Source: Methanobacteriota archaeon (GTDB taxonomy: Archaea > Thermoplasmatota > Thermoplasmata > Lutacidiplasmatales > UBA184). From it: DNA of 36,866 bases. Positions 8,606 through 16,416 of this stretch are shown here, piece after piece. The DNA is taken from NCBI GenBank assembly GCA_013290045.1, contig JABCYU010000006.1, forward strand, positions 1 to 36,866, in the 5' to 3' direction. How positions within the stretch are numbered: the stretch's first letter is position 1; the number at the start of each line of letters is the position of its first letter. A program made the translations under genes and the position numbers. The notes beneath the pieces were generated by a model. It saw only the letters and a program-made list of their open reading frames with translations. It was not told the DNA's origin and made no database searches.

Positions 8606-9892
8606 CTACATCATCTCGCGAGGATCGGTGATCTCCCCTCGGATCGCGGTGGCGACCGTCGCCGCCGGGCTCATCAGGTAGATCCGCGCCTCCTTGGCGC
8701 CCATCCGCCCGGGGAAGTTGCGGTTCGACGACGACGCGCAGACCTCCTCCGGGGAGAGGATCCCCATGTTCCCGCCGAAGCACGCCGAGCAACTGGAGTT
8801 CGTGAAGACGGCCCCGGCTTCGGTGAACACCTCGATAAGGCCCTCGCGAAGGCACTGGCTGTAGATCGAGGTCGACGCCGGGGAGACGATGAATCGGACC
8901 CCGTGGTGGACCTTCTGGCCCTTCATCAGGACCGCGGCCTCCCGGATATCCTCGATCCGGGCGTTGGTGCACGACCCCAGGAACACCTGGTCGACCTTGA
9001 TGTGCTCCCGGGCGACGTCGGGCATCGGCCGGACGTTGTCGGGCGAGTAAGGGCACGCCACCATCGGCGGCATGCCGGTCACGTCGATGTCGATCGTCTG
9101 CTCGTAGTCGGCGTCCGGGTCCGCATAGAGCGGGTGCATGGCATGCTTCGCGGTCTTCTGAAGGTATTCGAACGTCTTCGCGTCCGGGGCGACCATGCCG
9201 CACTTGGCCCCCATCTCCGTCGTCATGTTGCAGATGGTGAACCGCTCGGGCATCGAGAGCGACTCGATCGTCGGCCCGCTGAACTCCACCGACTTGTAGG
9301 TCGCGCCCGTCGTCTTCACTTCGCCGAGGACCCGGAGCACGAGGTCCTTCGCCGTGACGCCGCGTCCGAGCTCCCCACGCACCCGGATCCGGATCGTCGG
9401 AGGGACCTTCAACCACAGACGGCCGAGCGCGAGGACGGCCGCCATCTCGGTGGGACCGATGCCGGCGGATACCGAACCGACGGCGCCGAGCATGTTGGTG
9501 TGCGAGTCCGTCCCCACGCACAGATCGCCCGGCACCACCCAGCCGTTCTCGGCGAGGATCTGGTGGCAGATCCCGTGGTTCCCGACGTCATAGAAGTGCG
9601 GAAGGCTCTGCTCGGCGGCGAACTTGCGGAGGATCCGGTGGAGCACCGCTGCCCCTTCCGTTGACGCCGGGACCCAGTGGTCGATCGCGATGACGACCCG
9701 CTCGGGGTCCCAGACCTTCTTCGCGCCCATGTCGTGGAACGGGCCGACGGTCTGAGCGCCCTGCTCGTGCATCATCGCGAGATCGACGCGACCCTCGATG
9801 ATCTGGCCGGGGACCACATGATCGAGCCCCGAGACCCGGGCGAGCACCTTTTCGGCGAGGGTCATCCCGTGTCGGCTCCCATTCCCCGTCAT
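8606..9892 (-). CDS. leuC: 3-isopropylmalate/homoaconitate hydro-lyase large subunit
   Basis: A 428-residue aconitase-family large subunit carrying the [4Fe-4S] cluster. Cluster ligands are seen in FLGSCTNARIED and in SSCSACFGG, with GTDSHTNMLGAVGS typical of archaeal LeuC/HacA. Start set at ATG 9892, which overlaps the preceding gene's stop as ATGA and has GGAGG four bases upstream; an internal ATG at 9865 (MTLAEK) matches the usual family N-terminus and is the alternative. The 893-residue ORF in the track is an over-extension. It works with LeuD to move a hydroxyl group between adjacent carbons. Confidence 0.92.
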   Translation of the reverse strand: MTGNGSRHGMTLAEKVLARVSGLDHVVPGQIIEGRVDLAMMHEQGAQTVGPFHDMGAKKVWDPERVVIAIDHWVPASTEGAAVLHRILRKFAAEQSLPHFYDVGNHGICHQILAENGWVVPGDLCVGTDSHTNMLGAVGSVSAGIGPTEMAAVLALGRLWLKVPPTIRIRVRGELGRGVTAKDLVLRVLGEVKTTGATYKSVEFSGPTIESLSMPERFTICNMTTEMGAKCGMVAPDAKTFEYLQKTAKHAMHPLYADPDADYEQTIDIDVTGMPPMVACPYSPDNVRPMPDVAREHIKVDQVFLGSCTNARIEDIREAAVLMKGQKVHHGVRFIVSPASTSIYSQCLREGLIEVFTEAGAVFTNSSCSACFGGNMGILSPEEVCASSSNRNFPGRMGAKEARIYLMSPAATVATAIRGEITDPREMM

Positions 9893-11166
9893 GTGCCCTC
9901 CGTGGCGATCCCGAGCCCCCTCACCATCTGCCAGAACTCCGCGTCCGAGATCCCGGGATGCTCGTACAGGGACCGGTACGTGAGGAGAAACTTGTCGACC
10001 TCGACCTTGCCTCGCTGCTCGCTCCGCTCCTTGATGCGCTTGAGCAGTTCCGCCAGCAGGGGGTCGGTCGCCGTCGCGTGACGCTCCTTGAGCTTCTCGA
10101 CGACCGCGGCTTTGCCGGTGTGCTTGCCCAGGATCATCTGGCGCGACCGGCCCAGTGACTCCGGTTGGAGCGGCTCGTAGGTGAGGGTGTTGGCGAGGAT
10201 CCCGTGGGTATGGATCCCGGCCTCGTGGGAGAACGAATTGTATCCGACGAGCGCCTTGTTCGCCGCCAGGGGGACCCCAGAGACCTCCTCGACCAGGCGG
10301 GAAAGCTCGAACAATCGGTTCGTCTGGATGCCGGTGGGGACGCCGTACAGCGACTCGAGCGCCATGACGAGCTCCTCGAGCGACGTGTTGCCCGCCCGTT
10401 CCCCCAACCCGTTGACGCAGACGTGCGGGCTGTTGACCCCCTCCTCGAGCGCGGTCAGGGTGTTCGCGACGGCGAGTCCGAAGTCGTTGTGGCAGTGCAC
10501 CGACCAATCCTTCGGCCGGACCCGACGCCGGAACTCGCGGAGGAACCAGCGGAACGTCAGCGGCGTCATGATCCCGACGGTGTCGGAGATCACCAACCGG
10601 TCGGCGCCGGCCTCCTGGACCGCACGGTACAGGCGCTCGACGAAGTCGAGCGGGGCCCGCACGGTGTCCTCGGTGACGAACGCCACGTGAAGCCCCGCGG
10701 CTTTCGCCTGCCCGACGGCGGCGAGCGAGGCGTTCAGGACCTCCTCCTGGCTCATCTTCAGCTTGTAGCGGAGGTGGACGTTGCTCGCGGCCACGAAGAT
10801 CGCGATATGGGTCGCTCCGCTGCGGATCACCGCCTCGACGTCCCCCGGTACGGTCCGGGCCGCGGCGAGCACCTTCGCCCGCAGGCCGGCCTCGGCCAGC
10901 AGTCGGACGGCGCGCGCCTCCTCCTCGGAGACCACGGGGATGCCGGCGTTCAGCAGCGGGATCCCCACGTCGCTGAGGAGCTCGGCGATCCGGAGCTTCT
11001 CCTCTGGCGAGAAGTGAACGCCGGGGGTCTGCTCCCCGTCCCGGAGCGTCTCGTCCCAGAGCACGATCGGCTGGGCGAACGTCCGTTCCCGCACCGTCTC
11101 GCGGTGGAAGTTCTCCACGAGCGCCGGTTCGGACATCTGGAGAGAACCGAGCGAGGGAAGCGACAT
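9889..11166 (-). CDS. Homocitrate/2-isopropylmalate synthase family enzyme without regulatory domain
   Basis: A 425-residue DRE-TIM metallolyase that condenses acetyl-CoA with a 2-oxoacid. Seen are DETLRDGEQTPGV (residues 38-50), HCHNDFGLAVANT, NGLGERAGNTSLEE and HEAGIHTHGI, all typical of homocitrate synthase/LeuA/AksA. The protein ends shortly after the catalytic region and has no room for the ~120-residue allosteric LeuA dimer domain, making it closer in build to AksA or NifV-type homocitrate synthases. Residue 73 is Asn (LLNAGIP) where homologues normally have Glu. It is the first gene of the leuC-leuD-leuB-thiolase-DUF35 operon. Products could lead to leucine, 2-oxoadipate or another chain-elongated 2-oxoacid. 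ATG at 11166; a weak AAAGG precedes it, and an ATG ten codons in (MSEPAL) is an alternative. Confidence 0.85.
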   Translation of the reverse strand: MSLPSLGSLQMSEPALVENFHRETVRERTFAQPIVLWDETLRDGEQTPGVHFSPEEKLRIAELLSDVGIPLLNAGIPVVSEEEARAVRLLAEAGLRAKVLAAARTVPGDVEAVIRSGATHIAIFVAASNVHLRYKLKMSQEEVLNASLAAVGQAKAAGLHVAFVTEDTVRAPLDFVERLYRAVQEAGADRLVISDTVGIMTPLTFRWFLREFRRRVRPKDWSVHCHNDFGLAVANTLTALEEGVNSPHVCVNGLGERAGNTSLEELVMALESLYGVPTGIQTNRLFELSRLVEEVSGVPLAANKALVGYNSFSHEAGIHTHGILANTLTYEPLQPESLGRSRQMILGKHTGKAAVVEKLKERHATATDPLLAELLKRIKERSEQRGKVEVDKFLLTYRSLYEHPGISDAEFWQMVRGLGIATEGT

Positions 11167-11190
11167 AACCTTTCTCGACGAGGGTCGGGC

Positions 11191-11204
11191 GTACGCTAAC
11201 GTAC
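11191..11204. promoter_or_regulatory. Perfect inverted repeat upstream of the leu-like operon
   Basis: GTACG-CTAA-CGTAC is a perfect five-base inverted repeat with a four-base spacer, 25-38 bases before the first gene's ATG. Its position suits an operator, but no regulator is tied to it. The minus-strand TATA is unclear; the only AT-rich element is the one at 11289-11297, which would give a leader of about 95 bases. Confidence 0.35.
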
Positions 11205-11288
11205 CGCCGACCGGCGGGGCCGGCGACGGCGGTTCCGGGCGCCCCGCCGCGTCGAAACCGGCGCGCCGGAGCGGGTCCCTTCCCCATT

Positions 11289-11297
11289 CTTAAATAC
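11289..11297 (+). promoter_or_regulatory. TATA box of the korA-korB operon
   Basis: CTTAAATAC stands alone in GC-rich sequence 47-56 bases before the GTG/ATG start pair of korA. The expected transcription start falls near 11320, just ahead of the palindrome at 11322. On the minus strand it could serve the leu-like operon with a longer leader. Confidence 0.6.
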
Positions 11298-11321
11298 GGT
11301 CGGTCAATCGATTACCGGCGA

Positions 11322-11339
11322 GGACGGGGGCCCCCGTCC
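11322..11339. promoter_or_regulatory. 18-base perfect palindrome in the korA leader
   Basis: GGACGGGGGCCCCCGTCC is its own reverse complement over 18 bases with no spacer. It lies about 25 bases after the TATA box and just before the start codons, so protein binding there could block transcription start. As RNA it would hide the ribosome entry site. The candidate regulator is unknown. Confidence 0.4.
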
Positions 11340-11352
11340 CGCCGTGACCACC

Positions 11353-13146
11353 ATGACCACACCGGCGACTCAAACGACGCCGATCGCCGCCGATTCCTTG
11401 CCGTTCGGCCAGCGACCGCCGAAGGAGCTCACCGACCTGGCGGTCCTGATCGGGGGACAGGGAGGCGACGGGACCCTGACGGTCTCGGACCTGCTCGGCC
11501 GCTACTTCCGCAAGCGGGGCCTGCACGTCTACACCTCCCGGAACGTGCTCTCCCGGATCCGCGGCGGCCACGCCGATTCGTCGATCCGGGCCTCTCGAGA
11601 CCCGATCGCGGCGATGAAGGCCCATGTCGACCTGCTCGTCGCCTTCGACAACGAGGCGGTCCAGATCGGCCAGCCCGAATTGGAACCGGACGCCCTCATC
11701 CTCTACGACTCCTCGGTCTTCCACTCCGACCTTCCGAACGCCCTCGGCTTCCCGTTCGCCACGCTCGCCGGGAGCCAGCTCGGCCAGCCGATCTACAAGA
11801 ACACGGCGGCGTACGGCGCGATCTCCGCCCTGATGGGGTTCGACCCGGCGACGACCCGCCAGGTGATCGAGGAACGGTTCAAGCGGCGCAGCCCCGAAGC
11901 GCTCGAGAAGAACCTCAAGGCGCTGGAGATCGGCCGCAAGGCCGCGATGGAGCTGCCGAACGCCCACGACCGATGGCACGTGAGCGATGGCGACGCCCAC
12001 AACCAGATCCTCACCATCGGCAACCAGGCGGTCGCGCTCGGATTCGTCGTCGCGGGGGGGCGGTTCTTTGCGGGCTACCCGATCACCCCGGCGACGGAGA
12101 TCATGGAGTATCTCATGCGCTACCTTCCCCCGTTCCACGGCGTCGTCCGCCAGGCGGAGGACGAACTCGCGGCGATCAACATGGTGATCGGCGCCTCGTA
12201 CGCCGGCGCGCGCGTCATGACGTCGACGAGCGGTCCCGGCCTATCCCTCATGACCGAGGGGATCGGCCACGCAGGGACGGCCGAGCTCCCCGTGGTCGTC
12301 GCCGATTGTCAGCGGGTGGGTCCTTCGACCGGCGAGCCCACGCGGCACGAGCAATCCGACCTCGCGCACCTGGCCCATCTCGGCCACGGGGAGTTCCCAC
12401 GGTTCATCATCGCCCCCGGGACCCTCGAGGACTGCTTCTACCTCACGATCGACGCCGTGAACCTCGCCGACAAGTGGCGGCTACCGGTGATCCTGCTCCT
12501 CGACCAGGCGCTCTGCCAGAACTCGGCGACCTCCGCGCCCCTCGACCTCTCCCGCGCCCGCATCGACCACGGCAAGCGGCTCACCGAGGCGGAGCTCGCC
12601 CAGCTGACCTCGTACAAGTACTACCAGTTCACCGACGACGGGATCTCTCCGCAGGTGCCGCCGGGGACCCCCGGGGCGTTCGCGCAGGTGACGGGGAACG
12701 AGCACGACGAGAACGGCCACGTTTCGGTCAATCCCGTCAACCGGGTCCGGATGATGAAAAAGCGGATGGAGAAGATGGTCCACGCGCGTGACGATCTCCC
12801 GCTCCCCCAGTACTACGGTCCATCGGGGGCGAAGATCGGTTTCATCGGATACGGTTCGACCTGGGGTCCGATCCGGGAGGCCCAGGAGCTTCTGGCCCTC
12901 GATGGCGTCCCGACCCGGTTCTTCCAGGCCCGCACCCTGTTCCCCGTCCAGACCCACACCCTCGCTCCGTTCCTGGAAGGGGTCGAGGTGGCGTACGTGG
13001 TGGAGCACAACTACAACGGGCAGTTCGCCCAGCTGATCCGCGAGGCCCTGCCGCAGCACCACGCGAAGCTGCGATCGATCGTCAAGTACGACGGCCTCTC
13101 CTTCCGCGCTCCCGACCTGGCCGCGCGCGTCCGGGAGGCCCGATGA
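11353..13146 (+). CDS. korA: 2-oxoacid:ferredoxin oxidoreductase, fused gamma-alpha subunit
   Basis: Oxidatively decarboxylates 2-oxoacids (2-oxoglutarate is the usual substrate of this two-subunit type) to acyl-CoA, reducing ferredoxin. Residues ~25-200 are the gamma domain (AVLIGGQGGDGTLTVSDLLG, RNVLSRIRGGHADS); from ~220 the alpha domain follows with AGYPITPATEIMEYL, the catalytic-domain YPITP motif, and GARVMTSTSGPGLSLM. The C-terminal part is the alpha domain II. The gamma-alpha fusion is usual for archaeal KorA. ATG at 11353 chosen; an in-frame GTG at 11344 (used in the ORF track) is equally possible and neither has a strong ribosome site. The stop overlaps korB as ATGA. Confidence 0.93.
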   Translation: MTTPATQTTPIAADSLPFGQRPPKELTDLAVLIGGQGGDGTLTVSDLLGRYFRKRGLHVYTSRNVLSRIRGGHADSSIRASRDPIAAMKAHVDLLVAFDNEAVQIGQPELEPDALILYDSSVFHSDLPNALGFPFATLAGSQLGQPIYKNTAAYGAISALMGFDPATTRQVIEERFKRRSPEALEKNLKALEIGRKAAMELPNAHDRWHVSDGDAHNQILTIGNQAVALGFVVAGGRFFAGYPITPATEIMEYLMRYLPPFHGVVRQAEDELAAINMVIGASYAGARVMTSTSGPGLSLMTEGIGHAGTAELPVVVADCQRVGPSTGEPTRHEQSDLAHLAHLGHGEFPRFIIAPGTLEDCFYLTIDAVNLADKWRLPVILLLDQALCQNSATSAPLDLSRARIDHGKRLTEAELAQLTSYKYYQFTDDGISPQVPPGTPGAFAQVTGNEHDENGHVSVNPVNRVRMMKKRMEKMVHARDDLPLPQYYGPSGAKIGFIGYGSTWGPIREAQELLALDGVPTRFFQARTLFPVQTHTLAPFLEGVEVAYVVEHNYNGQFAQLIREALPQHHAKLRSIVKYDGLSFRAPDLAARVREAR

Positions 13147-14021
13147 CCCCGCTCTCCGTGAAACCGGTGGCGTCGACCTGGTGTCCCGGGTGTGGCGACT
13201 TCGGGGTCCTCGCCGCCGTCAAGAAGGCGCTGATCGAGGTCCAGGTCCCCCAGCACGAGGCCGTGCTGGTCGGGGGGATCGGCTGCTCCGGCGGGATCCA
13301 CAACTTCCTCGAGATCAACGGGATCCACGCCTTGCACGGCCGCCTGCTCGCCCAGGCGGTGGGGGTCAAGCTCGCGAACCCGAAGCTGACCGTCGTCGCC
13401 GCGGGCGGGGACGGCGACGGATACGCCATCGGGATGGGCCACTTCATCCACGCGTTCAAGAAGAACGCCTCGATCCTCTACATCGTGATGATGAACGAGA
13501 CCTACGGGCTCACGAAGGGCCAGGCCTCGCCGACGGCCCCCATCGGGTTCGAGGGGAACGTCGAGCCGCCGTTCGACGCGATCCTTACCGCGCTGAGCCT
13601 CCCGGCGCACAACTTCATCGCCCGGACGTTCTCCGGCGACCCGAAGACGATGACGGCCGTGCTGGTCGAGGCCCTGCGGTTCAACCGGGCGAACCAAGGC
13701 TACGCGTTCGTCGAGGACCTCTCGCCGTGCGTCACGTACAACGACACGTTCAAGGACTGGCGCGAGCGCGTCCTCGACGTCTCGAAGCTCCCCGGTTACG
13801 ACCCGACGGACCGCAAGGTCATGTTCCAGCTCTGCCTCGACACGATGGAGAAGGGGAAGATCCCGATCGGCGTGATGCACCGCCCCGCGCCGAAGACCAC
13901 CGACTCCGCCGACTCCCTCGAGCTCAAGCTCCTGCCCGACCGGATCGGTCCGGCCGTCACGGGGATCGAGCTCGCGGACAACCTCGCCGCCTACGACAAG
14001 CTGATCAAGAGCGTCACCTAG
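13143..14021 (+). CDS. korB: 2-oxoacid:ferredoxin oxidoreductase beta subunit
   Basis: The 292-residue thiamine-diphosphate-binding subunit that pairs with korA. CPGCGDFGVL near the N-terminus, the TPP/Mg motif GGDGDGYAIGMGHF, and NETYGLTKGQ are all present. No extra ferredoxin domain is seen, as expected for the two-subunit archaeal enzyme. It starts inside the korA stop codon, giving tight coupling. The divergent leu-like operon makes 2-oxoacids, which is suggestive but does not define the substrate. Confidence 0.94.
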   Translation: MTPLSVKPVASTWCPGCGDFGVLAAVKKALIEVQVPQHEAVLVGGIGCSGGIHNFLEINGIHALHGRLLAQAVGVKLANPKLTVVAAGGDGDGYAIGMGHFIHAFKKNASILYIVMMNETYGLTKGQASPTAPIGFEGNVEPPFDAILTALSLPAHNFIARTFSGDPKTMTAVLVEALRFNRANQGYAFVEDLSPCVTYNDTFKDWRERVLDVSKLPGYDPTDRKVMFQLCLDTMEKGKIPIGVMHRPAPKTTDSADSLELKLLPDRIGPAVTGIELADNLAAYDKLIKSVT

Positions 14022-14053
14022 GCCCGGTCGGGCCGCCACGGGGGAGTCCCGGA

Positions 14054-15031
14054 ATGCGTCGGTTCGGGCTGCCCGCCGGTGTCGGCGCCTTCTGGATCGT
14101 CGCGGGATTCCTTCTGCTCTCGATCGCCGGCGTCGCCCGCGCTCCCGCCCCTCCGGTCCCGCAGCCCGACTCGGCGACCCTCTCGATCACTCCCTCGGGC
14201 CTCCTCGCGGTGAACTTCACCCTCGCCGACCCGAACGGCAGCCCGCTTCGCTACGCCATGGACGGGAACTTCTCGCCGCTCGTCAACAGCCTTCCGGCGA
14301 ATGCGACGACGAAGTCCAACGCCCTCCGACAGATCGCCGCGCTCGAGTCGGCGCCGCTGGTCGGGGGATTCTTCGGGAACCGGGATGGGAGCGTCTCGAG
14401 CGCCGAGGTGATCCTGTTCCAGGGACTCCTGCACCAGCTCACCTCCGGCGTGGGCGGGTCGCTCCCGACGGGCACGCTTTCGGCCTCGGCGGTCGCCGGC
14501 CTGACCTTGGACGGGGCCAAAGCCTCGACGTCGACGTTCCAGTCGGTGACGTTCGCCGGCGCGGAGGGTCCGGACAACTCGACGCTCCCGATCGGGATCT
14601 CGCTGCAGTTCTCCTACCAGTTCCCGATCTCGGGGAGCCAGCATACGCTCTCCTTCGCCATCGGAGGCGGTGGACTCCCCTCGGCGATCGTGATCCCGAA
14701 CGCCATCGCCACGGTCTCGTTCTCGACGCCTCCCGGCACCACGATCACCTCCGTCGACGGTCTCGGTTCCGTCTCGACCTCCTCCGACCCCTGGGGTTGG
14801 GGAGGCTCCCAATCGTCCGGCACCTACACCCTCGCGACCAACTCGACCATCGCGTTCCACTACCAGAGCTCGTTCCCGACCGGCGACCTCGTGCTCGGGG
14901 GCATCGCGACGGGGGCGATCGCGCTCGGTGCGTCGCTCCTGCTGCTCCGTCGACGCCGCCGGCGTCGGGGAGCCCCGGCTCCCGGCCCGAAGGCCGAGGA
15001 GGGCGCGGTGGGACCATCTGGGTCGGCGTAG
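14054..15031 (+). CDS. Secreted, C-terminally membrane-anchored protein of unknown function
   Basis: A 325-residue protein not recognised as a named family. The N-terminus (MRRFGLPAGVGAFWIVAGFLLL) is a signal peptide or anchor, and the C-terminus has a hydrophobic segment (LVLGGIATGAIALGASLLLL) followed by an arginine stretch, so the bulk should face outward. The Ser/Thr/Gly-rich middle holds several N-X-S/T sequons, possible targets for the STT3 enzyme at 1-5188. GNRDGSVSSAEV resembles an EF-hand calcium loop lacking the first Asp. It lies 32 bases after korB. Its end overlaps the presumed tiaS start. The track gives a longer shadow ORF; the signal sequence defines the ATG at 14054. Confidence 0.75.
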   Translation: MRRFGLPAGVGAFWIVAGFLLLSIAGVARAPAPPVPQPDSATLSITPSGLLAVNFTLADPNGSPLRYAMDGNFSPLVNSLPANATTKSNALRQIAALESAPLVGGFFGNRDGSVSSAEVILFQGLLHQLTSGVGGSLPTGTLSASAVAGLTLDGAKASTSTFQSVTFAGAEGPDNSTLPIGISLQFSYQFPISGSQHTLSFAIGGGGLPSAIVIPNAIATVSFSTPPGTTITSVDGLGSVSTSSDPWGWGGSQSSGTYTLATNSTIAFHYQSSFPTGDLVLGGIATGAIALGASLLLLRRRRRRRGAPAPGPKAEEGAVGPSGSA

Positions 15032-16326
15032 ACGACACCGACAGCCCCCGGGGCGGTTGCACCACCTTCACGCTGACCGAGCTCATCGACCGGGCGCGCC
15101 GGTCGGGCGCCGACGTCATCGGCTGGCCCCGGCTGGTGCGACTCAACCCGAACATCCCGTGGAAGACCCGGGGCAACGCCGCGCTGGCGGTTCGGTTCGG
15201 CCACGGGTCCGGTCGGAACTGGAGGATCGGGGAACTACCGGACGGGCCCGTCGTGGCTCACGGTAGGGGGTCTCCGCTCACGCCCGCCGAGGCCGAGCGG
15301 CTCGAGTCGGCGCTGTGGGAGACGGTGCGCTCGACGTCGCGGACCGGGGAGGCGGGCACCGACCCGGCGATGGCCGTGAGCGCCCGGCGTCCGGGCCCGG
15401 AGCTCTACCGACGGGCCGTCACCGAGGTCGTGCCGGTACCGGAGGCCCGGGCCGCCCTGGAGGCGGTCGGCGGCCACGTCCGCACGCTCGACTCATCCCG
15501 CGGGATCGTCGGCGCGGCCGCGGCCCTGTCCTGGCCCGCCCGTCGGAGGACCTTCGAGCTGATCGCCTACCGGGCCCCGGAACGGGAGGTGAGCCGGCGG
15601 TCCGTCGATGCGACGTCGGTCCGGCGCGCCCAACGCCGTTTCCCGGAGCTGTTCCTCTGCTACGACCCGCGCACCCGGAGGACGCTCGTCACGCCACACA
15701 CCCCCTGTCCGATCCTGTTCGGCCTTCGGGCGACCCGGCCCCACCGGCTCGAGGCCGCCTTCCGGTCGATCCGATCCGAGCCGGTCGACCGGTGGCTGAT
15801 CTTCGCCACCAACCAGGCGACCGGCGACCACGTCCGCGACGTGGCGGCGTCCGAGGTTCCCCCGTACGGCGCCGCGAGGTTGACGGGACGCGTCGCGGGC
15901 CCAGCGGAAACCGGGAAGGGCGGCCACGTCCGATTCGAGCTGGAGGACCCTTCCGGGATCCTCACCCCCTGCCTGGTGTTCGAGCCCACGAAGACCCTGC
16001 CCCGCATCGCGCGCGCCCTAGCTCCGGGCGACTCGGTCCGGGTCTGGGGAGGGCGCGGTCTCGACCCGCAGTTCCGGGTCGAGGGGATCGAGGTCCGACG
16101 GCTCTCCCCGCGTTGGGGACCCCCGACCCCCCCGCTCTGCCCAAGCTGCCGGCGCAGGACGCGCTCGCTCGGGACGGCGAGGGGGTTCCGATGTCCGGCG
16201 TGCCACCGGCGATTCCCCCCCGAAGAGGCCCACCGGGAGCGCCGGCCACCGGGGATCGAACCGGGAACGTATCACCCGACGGCGTCGGCGCGCCGTCACC
16301 TCCACCCGCTCGCCCCCGAGGTGTGA
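15016..16326 (+). CDS. tiaS: tRNA(Ile2) 2-agmatinylcytidine synthetase TiaS, start codon unclear
   Basis: Attaches agmatine to C34 of tRNA-Ile(CAU) using ATP, so that the anticodon reads AUA; found only in archaea. The family opening VGVDDTDSPRGGCTT is present, with an OB-fold around residues 290-350 and a C-terminal zinc ribbon (CPSC ... CPAC). Length from the conserved N-terminus, about 436 residues, fits the family. No ATG, GTG or TTG exists in frame near the conserved start; ATC at 15016 is the nearest fit (IWVGVDD). A GGAGGG at 14998-15003 is well spaced for a GTG at 15008, but that GTG is in the frame of the preceding gene. A one-base sequence error, a rare start codon or frameshifting could explain it. 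The last ~25 residues after the zinc ribbon are not typical. Confidence 0.9.
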   Translation: MWVGVDDTDSPRGGCTTFTLTELIDRARRSGADVIGWPRLVRLNPNIPWKTRGNAALAVRFGHGSGRNWRIGELPDGPVVAHGRGSPLTPAEAERLESALWETVRSTSRTGEAGTDPAMAVSARRPGPELYRRAVTEVVPVPEARAALEAVGGHVRTLDSSRGIVGAAAALSWPARRRTFELIAYRAPEREVSRRSVDATSVRRAQRRFPELFLCYDPRTRRTLVTPHTPCPILFGLRATRPHRLEAAFRSIRSEPVDRWLIFATNQATGDHVRDVAASEVPPYGAARLTGRVAGPAETGKGGHVRFELEDPSGILTPCLVFEPTKTLPRIARALAPGDSVRVWGGRGLDPQFRVEGIEVRRLSPRWGPPTPPLCPSCRRRTRSLGTARGFRCPACHRRFPPEEAHRERRPPGIEPGTYHPTASARRHLHPLAPEV

Positions 16327-16334
16327 GTAGCCCC

Positions 16335-16352
16335 GGCACGCTACGGCGTGCC
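16335..16352 (+). terminator. Stable hairpin with a UACG tetraloop after tiaS
   Basis: GGCACGC-TACG-GCGTGCC is a perfect seven-pair stem closed by a C(UACG)G tetraloop, one of the most stable RNA loop types. It begins eight bases after the tiaS stop and precedes the htpX TATA box. There is no following T-run, so it may act in processing or 3' end protection rather than termination. Confidence 0.45.
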
Positions 16353-16365
16353 AGCCCAAGGGTCC

Positions 16366-16374
16366 GATTTATAC
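16366..16374 (+). promoter_or_regulatory. TATA box of htpX
   Basis: GATTTATAC lies about 43 bases before the htpX ATG and would give a leader of roughly 20 bases that includes the purine-rich ribosome site. On the minus strand it reads GTATAAATC, but no minus-strand gene lies beyond it. Confidence 0.6.
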
Positions 16375-16416
16375 TCCCCCCGATTTTCTCGCCGTCGGCC
16401 CAGGGGGGACAAGTCG

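Noticed and set aside
7088-9664. 858-residue plus-strand ORF over leuB-leuD-leuC
   Set aside because: Antisense shadow of three clearly recognised, coupled genes.
8606-11287. 893-residue minus-strand ORF in the track
   Set aside because: Only the C-terminal 428 residues are LeuC; the rest is a shadow of the synthase gene in another frame.
16241-16355. Possible minus-strand tRNA at the end of tiaS: GGTTCGATCCC-like T-loop, and the protein tail GIEPGTYHPTA looks like reverse translation of a tRNA.
   Set aside because: The T-stem (CCCGG/CCCGG) has a central mismatch, no matching acceptor strand or anticodon arm with U33 was found upstream, and no D-arm fits.
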